A stretch of DNA of 11,975 nt from Synechococcales cyanobacterium PMM_0036 (GCA_949127645.1 CASBQM010000439.1:1-11975), one strand, 5' to 3'. Numbered from the stretch's first letter, positions 1-6,441 are shown. Numbers and translations: made by a program. The notes: generated by a model from the sequence alone, not told the origin.

Positions 1-102
1 ATTCAGGAATTACTGGGGCATAAAGATGTGAAGACGACGATGATTTACACTCACGTCCTCAATCGGGGTGGCAAAGGGGTACGCAGTCCTCTAGATGCAT
101 AG
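1..102 (+). CDS. C-terminal end of an integron-integrase-like tyrosine recombinase (partial at left edge)
   Basis: The first 33 codons are open from the window edge and end at TAG (100-102). The peptide contains GHKDVKTTMIYTHV followed by an RGGKGVRSPLDA tail. Seen directly: the conserved His of the GHxxxxTT motif at visible residue 7 and the nucleophilic Tyr of the IYTHV motif at residue 16. Known of the family: these form the end of the catalytic domain of Xer/IntI-type site-specific recombinases, in which Tyr makes the covalent DNA bond. The 'THVLNRGG.GVRSPLD' tail is the form I associate with integron integrases (IntI) rather than XerC/D. The N-terminal half, the other catalytic residues and the IntI-specific insert lie outside the window, so the subclass is inferred. 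In an integron the attI site and cassettes lie upstream of intI, so they would be off the left edge. No attC-like site was recognised downstream. Confidence 0.85.
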   Translation: MQELLGHKDVKTTMIYTHVLNRGGKGVRSPLDA

Positions 103-148
103 CCATCAGATCGATCGCCCCCCTCCCCAATCCCGAAACACAAATAAA

Positions 149-177
149 CCCCCCGAATCCATGAGGATACAGGGGGG
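149..177 (-). terminator. GC-rich hairpin between convergent genes, probable terminator
   Basis: CCCCCC (149-154) pairs with GGGGGG (172-177), and inside it ATCC (157-160) pairs with GGAT (165-168) around a four-base loop. Read on the - strand the hairpin is followed by TTTATTTG, a weak T-tract, which suits termination of the large leftward phosphatase gene ending at 231. On the + strand no T-run follows, so termination of the recombinase gene would be less efficient. The location between two converging genes supports the call. No folding calculation was done. Confidence 0.55.
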
Positions 178-230
178 GGAATGAGAGTTCGATCGCTTTA
201 TCGCATCGCCTTATCCCTCAACTGCATCAG

Positions 231-462
231 TTAAGCTGCGTCGATCGAGAAGCCCAAAATCCGTCTGACTGGATTTGCCGCATTTGGCTCAGGGAAGGTG
301 TTGGCAGCATAAGAATTGATGCCATAGTTGTTGACTGACAAGGTTTTGCCGTCAGCGCTAATGCTGAGCGTGACGTAGTTGAACGTATCAGGAGAATAGG
401 GATCTGTAAGGTCTCCACTTGCCGTCTGCATCGGCGCTAAAGCCAAACTTAACTGCCACAGA
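231..462 (-). pseudogene. Remnants of the lost catalytic part and C-terminus of a PhoD-like phosphatase
   Basis: Two pieces of PhoD-like sequence lie downstream of the stop of the large gene, each in a different frame. The first (about 462-406, codon phase starting at 462) reads SVAVKFGFSADADGKWRPY. This resembles the segment that links the PhoD N-terminal domain to the metallophosphoesterase core. The second (about 413 down to a TAA at 233-231) reads DLTDPYSPDTFNYVTLSIS and ends with a GINSYAANTFPEP...RRILGFSIDAA tail, which looks like an intact protein C-terminus. Between them the several-hundred-residue metal-binding catalytic core expected of PhoD is absent. The two pieces share the 8 bases GACCTTAC (406-413 as + strand GTAAGGTC), which would fit a microhomology-mediated deletion. 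The residue matches come from memory of the family; the frame changes are read directly. Confidence 0.7.
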
Positions 463-3400
463 TGCGGACATTGTCGGGAGCCGTGGTAAAGTCGCCCACT
501 GAGCTAACGTCACCCTCTGCCGTCACGAAACGGTAGTAGTAATGGGTGCCGCTCTTCAGCCCGGTTGCCTCTAGCTTCAGCGTGAAGTCGCGCTTAGCGT
601 CGCTCTCGCCGTTAAAGCTGATCACGTCTGTTTTGAACTGAGGATCGGTGGAGACTTCTGCCGTGAGATGAGTCACGAAGCCCTGGCGGGTAATCTGGTT
701 GGAAGGGCGCGTCCAGAGAATAGCGCTGTTCTCGGTCACATCTCCGGCTGCAACGCCCTGTAGAAAAGCAGTGTGCAGTTCCAGCGGCTTGCTCAGCTTG
801 ATTTCGATGAATTCGCTATTATCTGACTGTCCGGGGGTACGACCGACGCTAAAGGGATAGTTGTTGTCGTTAATCACCAAGAGGGTTTGCTTGTCGATCG
901 GCAAAACATCCTTGATCGTGGTGAAGGGGAAGGTGAACACGCCGTTGGTGGTGCCGTTGCCACCTAGCCCTTGCGGATCGGAGATGTTGAGTAGGTCTGC
1001 CAGCAGCTCTTTCTCAACAAAGCCGTCTTTATCCACCTTATTCAGGTCGATTTTGTACAACTTCTTGGAAGTTGCCGGATTGGTGAACGCCGAGTTACCA
1101 GCATCCCCCTGTCCGTTGTCTCGCTCGATGACAATGAACTCGTGATCGTTGATAGCCGTCATGTCACCGATCGCCCGACCCACCGCATTCAGCTTGTAGA
1201 AGAACGTTTTGCCCGTATACTTTTCGGTCTTCAGGTCAAATTCGCTGATTAACAGACGGTTTTGCTTCAGATCGGTGGTCAACGCGCCTTCCAGCAGGGT
1301 GTAAAGCTTGGTGCCATTTGCATTTAGCGCCGTGCCTTCAAATCCTTTAGAGCGGGGCAGATTTGCCGCCTTGAGCTTGTCAGCTTCCGAGAGATTGGCG
1401 AAGGCGGGGTTATCGGGCGATCGCACAAATGCCTGGGTTTCAAAGTTCTTAGCTGCTTTACCCGTTCCGGCAAAGTCGGTAAAGAAGCCATCTACGCCCA
1501 ACTGAATGAACTGGCGAATTTCCTGCTCAGGGTCGCCCTTGTAGTCAGCCGCCAGATACCGAGCTTCGTTGCGGAAGGTGTAGGGATGTACCAGCAGACC
1601 TGCCGCGTGAGCATCTTGTACCAGCGTCGTCGGTGCGGTCAGCGTTTTGTCAGCATCATTGACGGCTCCATCACCGTTGACATCATCGGCAAGACCGTCG
1701 CCATTGGCATCTACGCCCTTAACGGAGAGGATCATCCGCTTCCAGGGACCAATGCCATCTGCGTAAGTGGCAACTTCCTGGAGTCCTTCAGGCGATCGCA
1801 AATCTGCGTAGGTACGGGGATCGCCATTCACCACGAAGTCGTAGGGCTTCGTTTCGATGAGGCTGCCATCCAGCGCCGTATCCACAGCATCTAGCAACTG
1901 CACCAGCGGCACATCAATCAGCGTATTCAGCTTCTTCAGGTTGCTCACCTCAAACGACTGAATGTAGATGCGGCTAGGGTCAGTAAAGTTGTTCTGCTTG
2001 AGGATGTTGACCAGCGGCTCCTCTAGCGCCAGACCTTCCGCAGCGTGATAGGTGGGGTGCTTAGTTTCAGGATAGATGCCAATCTTCCGACCTGTCGCGG
2101 CTTCTACACCCTTCACCAAATCAATGATTTCTTGGAAGGTAGGAATTTCAAACTGTCCGTTGTAGGACTGATCGCGGAAGCTCAATCGCTCTTTTGCCCG
2201 CAGCGTCTTAATTTCTGCCAGAGTAAAGTCGTCAGCAAACCAGCCGCTCTCTGCCGTGCCGTCAATTACCTTGGTGGTAAAGCGATCGGCAAATTCTGGG
2301 TGATCCGCCACGTTGGTAGTGTCTTTGATGTTGACCTCGTGACGGGCGATCAGCACGCCGTCTTTAGTAGAAACCAGATCAGGCTCAACAAAATCTGCGC
2401 CTAGGTCGATCGCCAATTGGTAAGAAGCCAGCGTATGCTCAGGTCGCAAACCGCTTGCGCCACGATGCCCAATAACGATCGGAGCCTGTCCATTAAGCGT
2501 GTTTAGCGGGACGGTGTTGGGGGTGGGAATGGGAGCCGACAGTAGCGTTCCATCAGTGCCCACGTGCAGCAGGTAAGGGCCAAACTCATCGCCAAACCAG
2601 TAGGTGCCGTCTGCGACTTTCCGGAAGGATTCTGGGTCAAAATCGGCTCCTGTCAATAGGCGACCCTGCTTGATGCTAGGGTCAACGGGAGTGCCACCGG
2701 GCTTCAGCTTGTCGCTACCGGGATAGATGTCTAGATCGGCAATGATTGTCTGGATACCTTTCAGCTTGCCGTTCTTGTCGTTGAGCTGAAACAGACTCTT
2801 GTCGGTAAAGCTATCCAGCCTTACGCCCGTCTGGGGGTTCACTGGGTAGACTTTGCCCGTGCTAAAGTCTGGCTCGACTGCATAGAACCGCAATAGCGAA
2901 TCTGGGGAATTTGCCTTAGAGCCGTAGCCGTTATCTACCATGACCAGGTAAGTCCCGGCTTTGGGTCCTGGCAGAACGGCAGAGAAACCTTGCACTGGCT
3001 GTCCGTTGGCTCCTAAGAAAGGAACAGGCTGTCCGTTAGCGCTGACTGTACCAACGGTGCCGTCATTATTGAGGGCAAGGAATTGTCCGGAGATAGCCCC
3101 AGGAGAAAAAGTGGCGGCAGGCAGCACGGCGCGTCCGACAAGCTGAGTGGTGACGGCTGCAATAGGCTGATTGTCGGCATTGACGGTAACAAATGCAGTG
3201 TCATTAAGGGTGCTGGACTGCACACCCTTGAGGGTGGCTAGAACTTCGCCAGTGCTGGTAACGCGAATTAGCGTGTCGTTGCTGCCGCTGCCCGTACCCG
3301 GAGCGATCGTCAATTTCTCGTAAGTTAAGCCATCTGCCAACCCAATCAGGTCTTTTTCTTTAAGGTTAAAGTCGGTGAGGGTATCCGTGCCGTCACCGAT

Positions 3401-3820
3401 CGCCAACACATACAGGTCGCCGCCTTTGCCGCCCGTCAGCGTGTCGTCGCCCTTGCCGCCGCGCAGGGTGTCGTTACCGTCTGTGCCTTGCAAAATTTCA
3501 CTCACGGGTAGAATTTCGCTACGGGATACGGAGTCGCTAACTACACTCTTTTGAACAGTGGGCAGCGTTAGGGAATCGATCGCGCTAAGTGAGCCAGAAG
3601 TTAATTTCTCAGAAGTGAAAGGTGCGCTCGTACTTTCCAGGCTATAGCCAGAGAGAGAAAACACATCAAATGTAGCAGACGAATTGTCCAGCATGGAACC
3701 TCTAAAGTTTGGTAGACGAACGAAGTTTGGTGGACGAACAGCATGAATTTGCCGATCGCTAAGGACGATCGGTTCAGGAGGGTGACTACCGCCCAAGGCA
3801 TAGCTAGCTGAAGTAGCCAA
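449..3820 (-). CDS. Multidomain secreted phosphate-scavenging protein: RTX repeats, split phytase-like domain with inserted GDPD, PhoD N-terminal domain (truncated)
   Basis: The 1123-residue frame is fully open. Residues 112-150 hold GxDGND and GGKGDD nonapeptides of hemolysin-type calcium-binding (RTX) repeats, usual in secreted proteins. About 230-440 and 824-1008 look like the two halves of the 'esterase-like activity of phytase' domain (SKGFEGTALN and AIGDMTAIND in the second half). Inserted between them, 446-786 is a glycerophosphodiester phosphodiesterase TIM barrel: HRGASGLRPEHT, then FVEPDLVSTKDG and RHE give the catalytic His452, the Glu479/Asp481 pair and His494. It would hydrolyse glycerophosphodiesters to glycerol 3-phosphate and an alcohol. 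Residues 704-726 (DANGDGLADD...DVNGDGAVNDAD) are EF-hand/dockerin-like calcium loops. 1015-1115 is a fibronectin-like PhoD N-terminal domain (FLQGVAAGDVTENSAILWTR). The protein then stops after DNVRICGS, before the PhoD catalytic core. The start at 3820 is TTG and lies inside an apparent signal peptide, so the real start is uncertain. The GDPD and phytase-like parts could still function if the protein is made and exported; I call it a decaying gene. Confidence 0.8.
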   Translation of the reverse strand: MATSASYALGGSHPPEPIVLSDRQIHAVRPPNFVRLPNFRGSMLDNSSATFDVFSLSGYSLESTSAPFTSEKLTSGSLSAIDSLTLPTVQKSVVSDSVSRSEILPVSEILQGTDGNDTLRGGKGDDTLTGGKGGDLYVLAIGDGTDTLTDFNLKEKDLIGLADGLTYEKLTIAPGTGSGSNDTLIRVTSTGEVLATLKGVQSSTLNDTAFVTVNADNQPIAAVTTQLVGRAVLPAATFSPGAISGQFLALNNDGTVGTVSANGQPVPFLGANGQPVQGFSAVLPGPKAGTYLVMVDNGYGSKANSPDSLLRFYAVEPDFSTGKVYPVNPQTGVRLDSFTDKSLFQLNDKNGKLKGIQTIIADLDIYPGSDKLKPGGTPVDPSIKQGRLLTGADFDPESFRKVADGTYWFGDEFGPYLLHVGTDGTLLSAPIPTPNTVPLNTLNGQAPIVIGHRGASGLRPEHTLASYQLAIDLGADFVEPDLVSTKDGVLIARHEVNIKDTTNVADHPEFADRFTTKVIDGTAESGWFADDFTLAEIKTLRAKERLSFRDQSYNGQFEIPTFQEIIDLVKGVEAATGRKIGIYPETKHPTYHAAEGLALEEPLVNILKQNNFTDPSRIYIQSFEVSNLKKLNTLIDVPLVQLLDAVDTALDGSLIETKPYDFVVNGDPRTYADLRSPEGLQEVATYADGIGPWKRMILSVKGVDANGDGLADDVNGDGAVNDADKTLTAPTTLVQDAHAAGLLVHPYTFRNEARYLAADYKGDPEQEIRQFIQLGVDGFFTDFAGTGKAAKNFETQAFVRSPDNPAFANLSEADKLKAANLPRSKGFEGTALNANGTKLYTLLEGALTTDLKQNRLLISEFDLKTEKYTGKTFFYKLNAVGRAIGDMTAINDHEFIVIERDNGQGDAGNSAFTNPATSKKLYKIDLNKVDKDGFVEKELLADLLNISDPQGLGGNGTTNGVFTFPFTTIKDVLPIDKQTLLVINDNNYPFSVGRTPGQSDNSEFIEIKLSKPLELHTAFLQGVAAGDVTENSAILWTRPSNQITRQGFVTHLTAEVSTDPQFKTDVISFNGESDAKRDFTLKLEATGLKSGTHYYYRFVTAEGDVSSVGDFTTAPDNVRICGS

Positions 3821-3881
3821 CCCTAAAAACGAAACAATGCAGACCTGTAAAATTTGCAGAAAACTAAACGCCTAATTTCAA
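3821..3881 (-). pseudogene. Out-of-frame signal-peptide coding segment of the phosphatase gene
   Basis: Upstream of the TTG at 3820 the same frame stays open to a TAG at 3874-3872 and reads FSFLQILQVCIVSFLGLA followed by TSASYA. That is a hydrophobic core plus an AxA-like cleavage site, i.e. the end of a Sec signal peptide, but this frame has no ATG or GTG. A TTG at 3881-3879 in another frame starts MKLGV and hits TAG at 3866-3864. Removing one T from the run near 3866-3868 would join MKLGV to the hydrophobic core as a complete 28-residue signal peptide. A one-base insertion is therefore the simplest reading. Initiation at CTG (3859) or another rare codon is the alternative. Confidence 0.5.
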
Positions 3882-3888
3882 GATGCGA

Positions 3889-3936
3889 TGCTTTAATTTT
3901 TCGGTGCTTTAATTTTTCGGTGCTCTAATTTTTCAA
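3889..3936. repeat. Three 16-bp tandem repeats in the divergent spacer
   Basis: TGCTTTAATTTTTCGG occurs exactly at 3889-3904 and 3905-3920, and a third, degenerate copy (TGCTCTAATTTTTCAA) is at 3921-3936. The array sits directly upstream of the phosphatase gene on the - strand and about 270 bp upstream of the dehydrogenase gene on the + strand. Two of the copies contain TTTAATTT, which fits the loose cyanobacterial Pho-box pattern PyTTAAPyPyT. The 16-bp period does not match the usual 11-bp spacing, so this may be a plain duplication. Confidence 0.85.
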
Positions 3937-4207
3937 TGTGGAATGAAACCACCCATTCCCAACTGCTCGACAGACTACCCCGTAGCCATGTCGATTTCCA
4001 TAACACCTATTTCTATGACACCCATTGCACAGTACCGTCAGCGGATTAAGAAAACGCTATGAAACTAATATCTGCCCGTTATCTATCCGTTAAAGCCTGA
4101 CCTCTTCATGCAAGCTTCACAGTTTTTCGGTGACAAGGAATACAGAACCATTCCTGCACTTACTGGGGTAATAGGCACAGCCGTTGCAGCAGAAAGCGAG
4201 TCCAGAT
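3937..4207. other. Remainder of the divergent intergenic spacer, no gene seen
   Basis: The rest of the spacer between the phosphatase gene and the dehydrogenase gene contains no convincing open frame. It must hold the dehydrogenase promoter, but I could not pick one -35/-10 pair with confidence; AT-rich stretches such as CTAATATCT (around 4063-4073) are candidates only. No inverted repeat strong enough to call an operator was seen. Confidence 0.4.
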
Positions 4208-5278
4208 ATGAGCAAAACGATCGTCGTTCTTGAGGGAGATCAAACGGGGCAGGAGCTGCTTGAGGAGTCTCTACGGGTGATGGATTTTGCCGTCACAGGG
4301 ATTGTTTTAAACTTTGAGCGGTTTGATCTGAGTCTGGAAAATCGGCGATCGACTCAAAATAAAGTCGTCGTCGAATCCGCTGAAGCGATGGTGATATCGG
4401 GATTGGGGCTAAAAGCCGCCACTATTACGCCAGAGATTAAGGGAGACGTAGGTAGCCCCAACGCGATTCTGCGGGAAAAAGTTGATGGCACCGTGATTGT
4501 ACGCACCGGGCGACGCATTCCGGGCGTGATCCCTATCGCAGGGGCGAATGCGCCCATTTCCGTGATCCGCATGGCAGTAGGCGATGCCTATGGTGCAAAA
4601 GAGTGGCGGGAAGGCGAAGGCGATGACGAAGTTGCCTACCGCACCGAACGCATTACGCGATCGCACTGCAAAGCCGTCGCCGAATATTCTTTTCTCCACG
4701 CCAAAAAGACGGGCAGCAAGGTATTTGGGGGTCCCAAATTTACCGTTAGCGCCGTTTATGAAGGGATGTTGAAGGAAGAAATGGATGATGCGGCAAAACG
4801 CTACCCCGAAGTGCGCTATGAGCCACAGTTGATCGATGCCACCTATGCCCTGCTGATGAACAACCCCGGTGATGCCATGGTGATTCCGGCACTCAACCGC
4901 GACGGCGACTGTCTTAGCGACTTGGTACTGCAAATGTTTGGATCGATCGCCGGAGCTGAATCACTCCTGATCGGCTTTGACGCAAGCTGGAACCCACGGG
5001 TTGTCATGGCAGAAGCTCCTCACGGCACGGCTCCTTCGCTGTTTGGCAAGAATCTGGCGAACCCTATGGCAATGATTCTGGCAGCGGCTTCCCTGTTTTC
5101 CTACATGGAGGGTTCTGCCCCTATGGTGGGACGGGCGATCTCGGAGTCTGTCTTTGAGGCGGTCTACGAAGGCATCCGCACTGCCGATCTGCAAGGACAA
5201 GCCACCACCACCGAGTTTACCAACGAGGTCATTAAGCGGGTGAAGACCAAGCTAGCAGTTTGGCCCTCCCTTAAATGA
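4208..5278 (+). CDS. Isocitrate/isopropylmalate dehydrogenase family protein
   Basis: A 356-residue member of the beta-decarboxylating dehydrogenase family, which oxidises a 2-hydroxyacid with a 3-carboxylate using NAD(P), with a divalent metal, and releases CO2. Seen: the SPNAILRE substrate loop (residues 83-90; canonical form SxNxxLR), Arg99 in the IVRTGRR segment, the YRTERITR stretch (144-151), a conserved catalytic-type Lys in GGPKFTV (177), metal-binding Asp residues in NRDGDCLSD (232, 234, 238), and the nucleotide-binding signature EAPHGTAPSLFGKNLANP (269-286). The length matches 3-isopropylmalate dehydrogenase (about 350-360) rather than cyanobacterial isocitrate dehydrogenase (about 475). 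The substrate loop lacks the YANxRP ending of both well-known enzymes and reads VIVRTGRRIPG instead, so I do not assign leuB or icd. ATG 4208 is preferred over an in-frame TTG at 4184; a weak purine stretch (AAAGCGAG) precedes it. The gene stands alone between divergent and convergent neighbours. Confidence 0.85.
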   Translation: MSKTIVVLEGDQTGQELLEESLRVMDFAVTGIVLNFERFDLSLENRRSTQNKVVVESAEAMVISGLGLKAATITPEIKGDVGSPNAILREKVDGTVIVRTGRRIPGVIPIAGANAPISVIRMAVGDAYGAKEWREGEGDDEVAYRTERITRSHCKAVAEYSFLHAKKTGSKVFGGPKFTVSAVYEGMLKEEMDDAAKRYPEVRYEPQLIDATYALLMNNPGDAMVIPALNRDGDCLSDLVLQMFGSIAGAESLLIGFDASWNPRVVMAEAPHGTAPSLFGKNLANPMAMILAAASLFSYMEGSAPMVGRAISESVFEAVYEGIRTADLQGQATTTEFTNEVIKRVKTKLAVWPSLK

Positions 5279-5314
5279 TCGATCGCTCTTCCTGGAGGTC
5301 TGAGTGCAGCTCAA

Positions 5315-5380
5315 GGATTTGAGTACGGCTTAGGGATTTGAGTACGGCTTAGGGATTTGAGTACGGCTCAGGGATTTGAG
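5315..5380. repeat. 19-bp tandem repeats overlapping the 3' end of the leftward gene
   Basis: Units of GGATTTGAGTACGGCTTAG lie at 5315-5333 and 5334-5352, with a variant (GGCTCAGG end) at 5353-5371 and a partial fourth copy at 5372-5380. On the - strand each carries TCAAATCC. In the copy nearest the gene this is the final coding sequence Ser-Asn-Pro of the 357-residue protein, and the TGA stop (5370-5368) lies inside the array. The repeats occupy most of the 89-bp spacer between two convergent genes. No hairpin terminator was recognised here. Confidence 0.9.
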
Positions 5381-6441
5381 AAAGTGTTAATCTGCCCACC
5401 GCCGATCGATCGCCCTGGTGTCGTGCGCGGAACTGAAAACGGGTCGTTCTGAGGAGACTGGTATTGAGGAGACTGGTATTGAGGTGTCTGATACTGAGAA
5501 GACTGAGGTATTTGAGATCCTGTAGATGAAGATCCCATAGATTGCCTAGGCTGAGTCGATGTAAATCCAGGTAGAGGCTGGGGTCGAGAGAAGTTACTGA
5601 AACCCGAAGCATCATTTGACTCGTTGTTAGCGGGGGTTCTAAAAGCGGGAGGCAGGGTGTAGCCTGTTGAGCCGGATGGTGGAGAAGTTCGCGGCACGTA
5701 AGGCTGAAATTGAGCTGTGCCCACCGGAGATAGCATTGGTTCAGTCGAATTGTCACCTACAGAATTGCTGCCTATAAAATTGCTGTCTGTGGAATTGCCT
5801 ACAGCAGAGACAGGGTTGCTGCCCGTTGGGTCAGATGAAGCCATTGGGTCAGATGAAGAGGCTTGCCTAGGAGAAAAATTTCGATCTAGCCCCGCCTGAA
5901 GCGGACTAATAGAATGAACCGTGCCAGAGTTCACGTCATCAGGATTAGAAAAATTGCTAGATGATCCAGCCGTTGCGCTGGGCAAGTTGAGAGGATCTCC
6001 ACCAGATGGGCTTGCCGTCACAGAATTAGTCGTAAAAGGATTGAATGTATTAAGTTTTATCGGTGAGCCAGTCGTCTTTGGACTTGTAGACGTTAACCCC
6101 GGGGTCATGTAGGTTTGCGGTAAACCATTGGAGGTTGGCAAGTTCCCCAACCTAGAATTGCTAAAATCAGGGCTACTAAAATTAGATTGGGAATTCAGAA
6201 AGGGACTACGCTGAGCCGGATTAATAGCATCATCTTGACCAGAGCTAACGCGTTGACCCAAACCGCCCCAATACTGAAACAATCCATAGCTTGCTATCAA
6301 TAAGATGGATACAGATCCCCATACTCTGGGGCGACTCAAAACTTGCAGCCTTGCCTTCAGAGAACGCGTGGAGCTTAAAGGCACTGAGCTTAAAGGCATC
6401 GAGCTAGAGTTTAGTCTAGAGAATTTCTGAGAGGGAGGCAT
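5368..6441 (-). CDS. Ser/Asn/Pro-rich protein with one membrane span, unknown function, downstream of the lpt genes
   Basis: I do not recognise this 357-residue protein. A basic N-terminus (to about residue 40) precedes one hydrophobic segment, VWGSVSILLIASYGLFQYW (about 40-58), predicted to anchor it in the inner membrane with the long remainder in the periplasm (few positive charges follow). The rest is low-complexity Ser/Thr/Asn/Pro/Gly, including SSDPMASSDPTGSNP and a QYQTPQYQSPQYQSPQ tract. It ends in a cleaner tail, RSIGGGQINTFSNP, which may be the conserved part. The ATG at 6441 follows AGGAG with about 10 bases between, a reasonable ribosome-binding site. It begins 87 bp after lptF/G on the same strand, so it is probably cotranscribed. 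Short in-frame DNA duplications (15- and 18-bp units) explain much of its repetitive character. A role in the envelope is inferred only from position and membrane anchor. Confidence 0.65.
   Translation of the reverse strand: MPPSQKFSRLNSSSMPLSSVPLSSTRSLKARLQVLSRPRVWGSVSILLIASYGLFQYWGGLGQRVSSGQDDAINPAQRSPFLNSQSNFSSPDFSNSRLGNLPTSNGLPQTYMTPGLTSTSPKTTGSPIKLNTFNPFTTNSVTASPSGGDPLNLPSATAGSSSNFSNPDDVNSGTVHSISPLQAGLDRNFSPRQASSSDPMASSDPTGSNPVSAVGNSTDSNFIGSNSVGDNSTEPMLSPVGTAQFQPYVPRTSPPSGSTGYTLPPAFRTPANNESNDASGFSNFSRPQPLPGFTSTQPRQSMGSSSTGSQIPQSSQYQTPQYQSPQYQSPQNDPFSVPRTTPGRSIGGGQINTFSNP
5451..5510. repeat. 15-bp coding tandem repeats (QYQxP tract)
   Basis: GAGGAGACTGGTATT occurs exactly at 5451-5465 and 5466-5480, followed by diverged units at 5481-5495 and 5496-5510. 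Read on the - strand they give the QYQSP-type pentapeptide repeats of the Ser/Asn/Pro-rich protein. Confidence 0.85.
5826..5858. repeat. 18-bp-period coding repeat (SSDP tract)
   Basis: TTGGGTCAGATGAAG occurs at 5826-5840 and again at 5844-5858. On the - strand it encodes the duplicated SSDP motif of the Ser/Asn/Pro-rich protein. The period is a multiple of three, so the frame is kept. Confidence 0.8.
6371..6415. repeat. 15-bp coding tandem repeats near the N-terminus of the Ser/Asn/Pro-rich protein
   Basis: GAGCTTAAAGGCACT (6371-6385), GAGCTTAAAGGCATC (6386-6400) and a diverged GAGCTAGAGTTTAGT (6401-6415) encode the SSSMPLSSVPLSS segment ahead of the membrane span. Confidence 0.8.

Noticed and set aside
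103..230. attC or cassette recombination sites after the integron-integrase-like gene
   Set aside because: The only inverted repeat is a poly-C/poly-G hairpin without the RYYYAAC/GTTRRRY core sites, and cassettes would lie on the other side of intI.
2045..2404. A 119-codon + strand open frame, with several other 60-100 codon frames, antisense to the large phosphatase gene
   Set aside because: All lie within the GDPD and phytase-like coding sequence, which shows clear catalytic motifs on the other strand. They are shadows of its codon bias.
4409..4933. A 174-codon open frame on the - strand inside the dehydrogenase gene
   Set aside because: It is antisense to a well-supported enzyme with family motifs. 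Its protein has no recognisable domain and an odd composition, and no promoter or ribosome-binding site is evident.
5315..5510. Possible CRISPR array
   Set aside because: The units are directly adjacent with no spacers between them and are too short (15-19 bp). They are tandem duplications.
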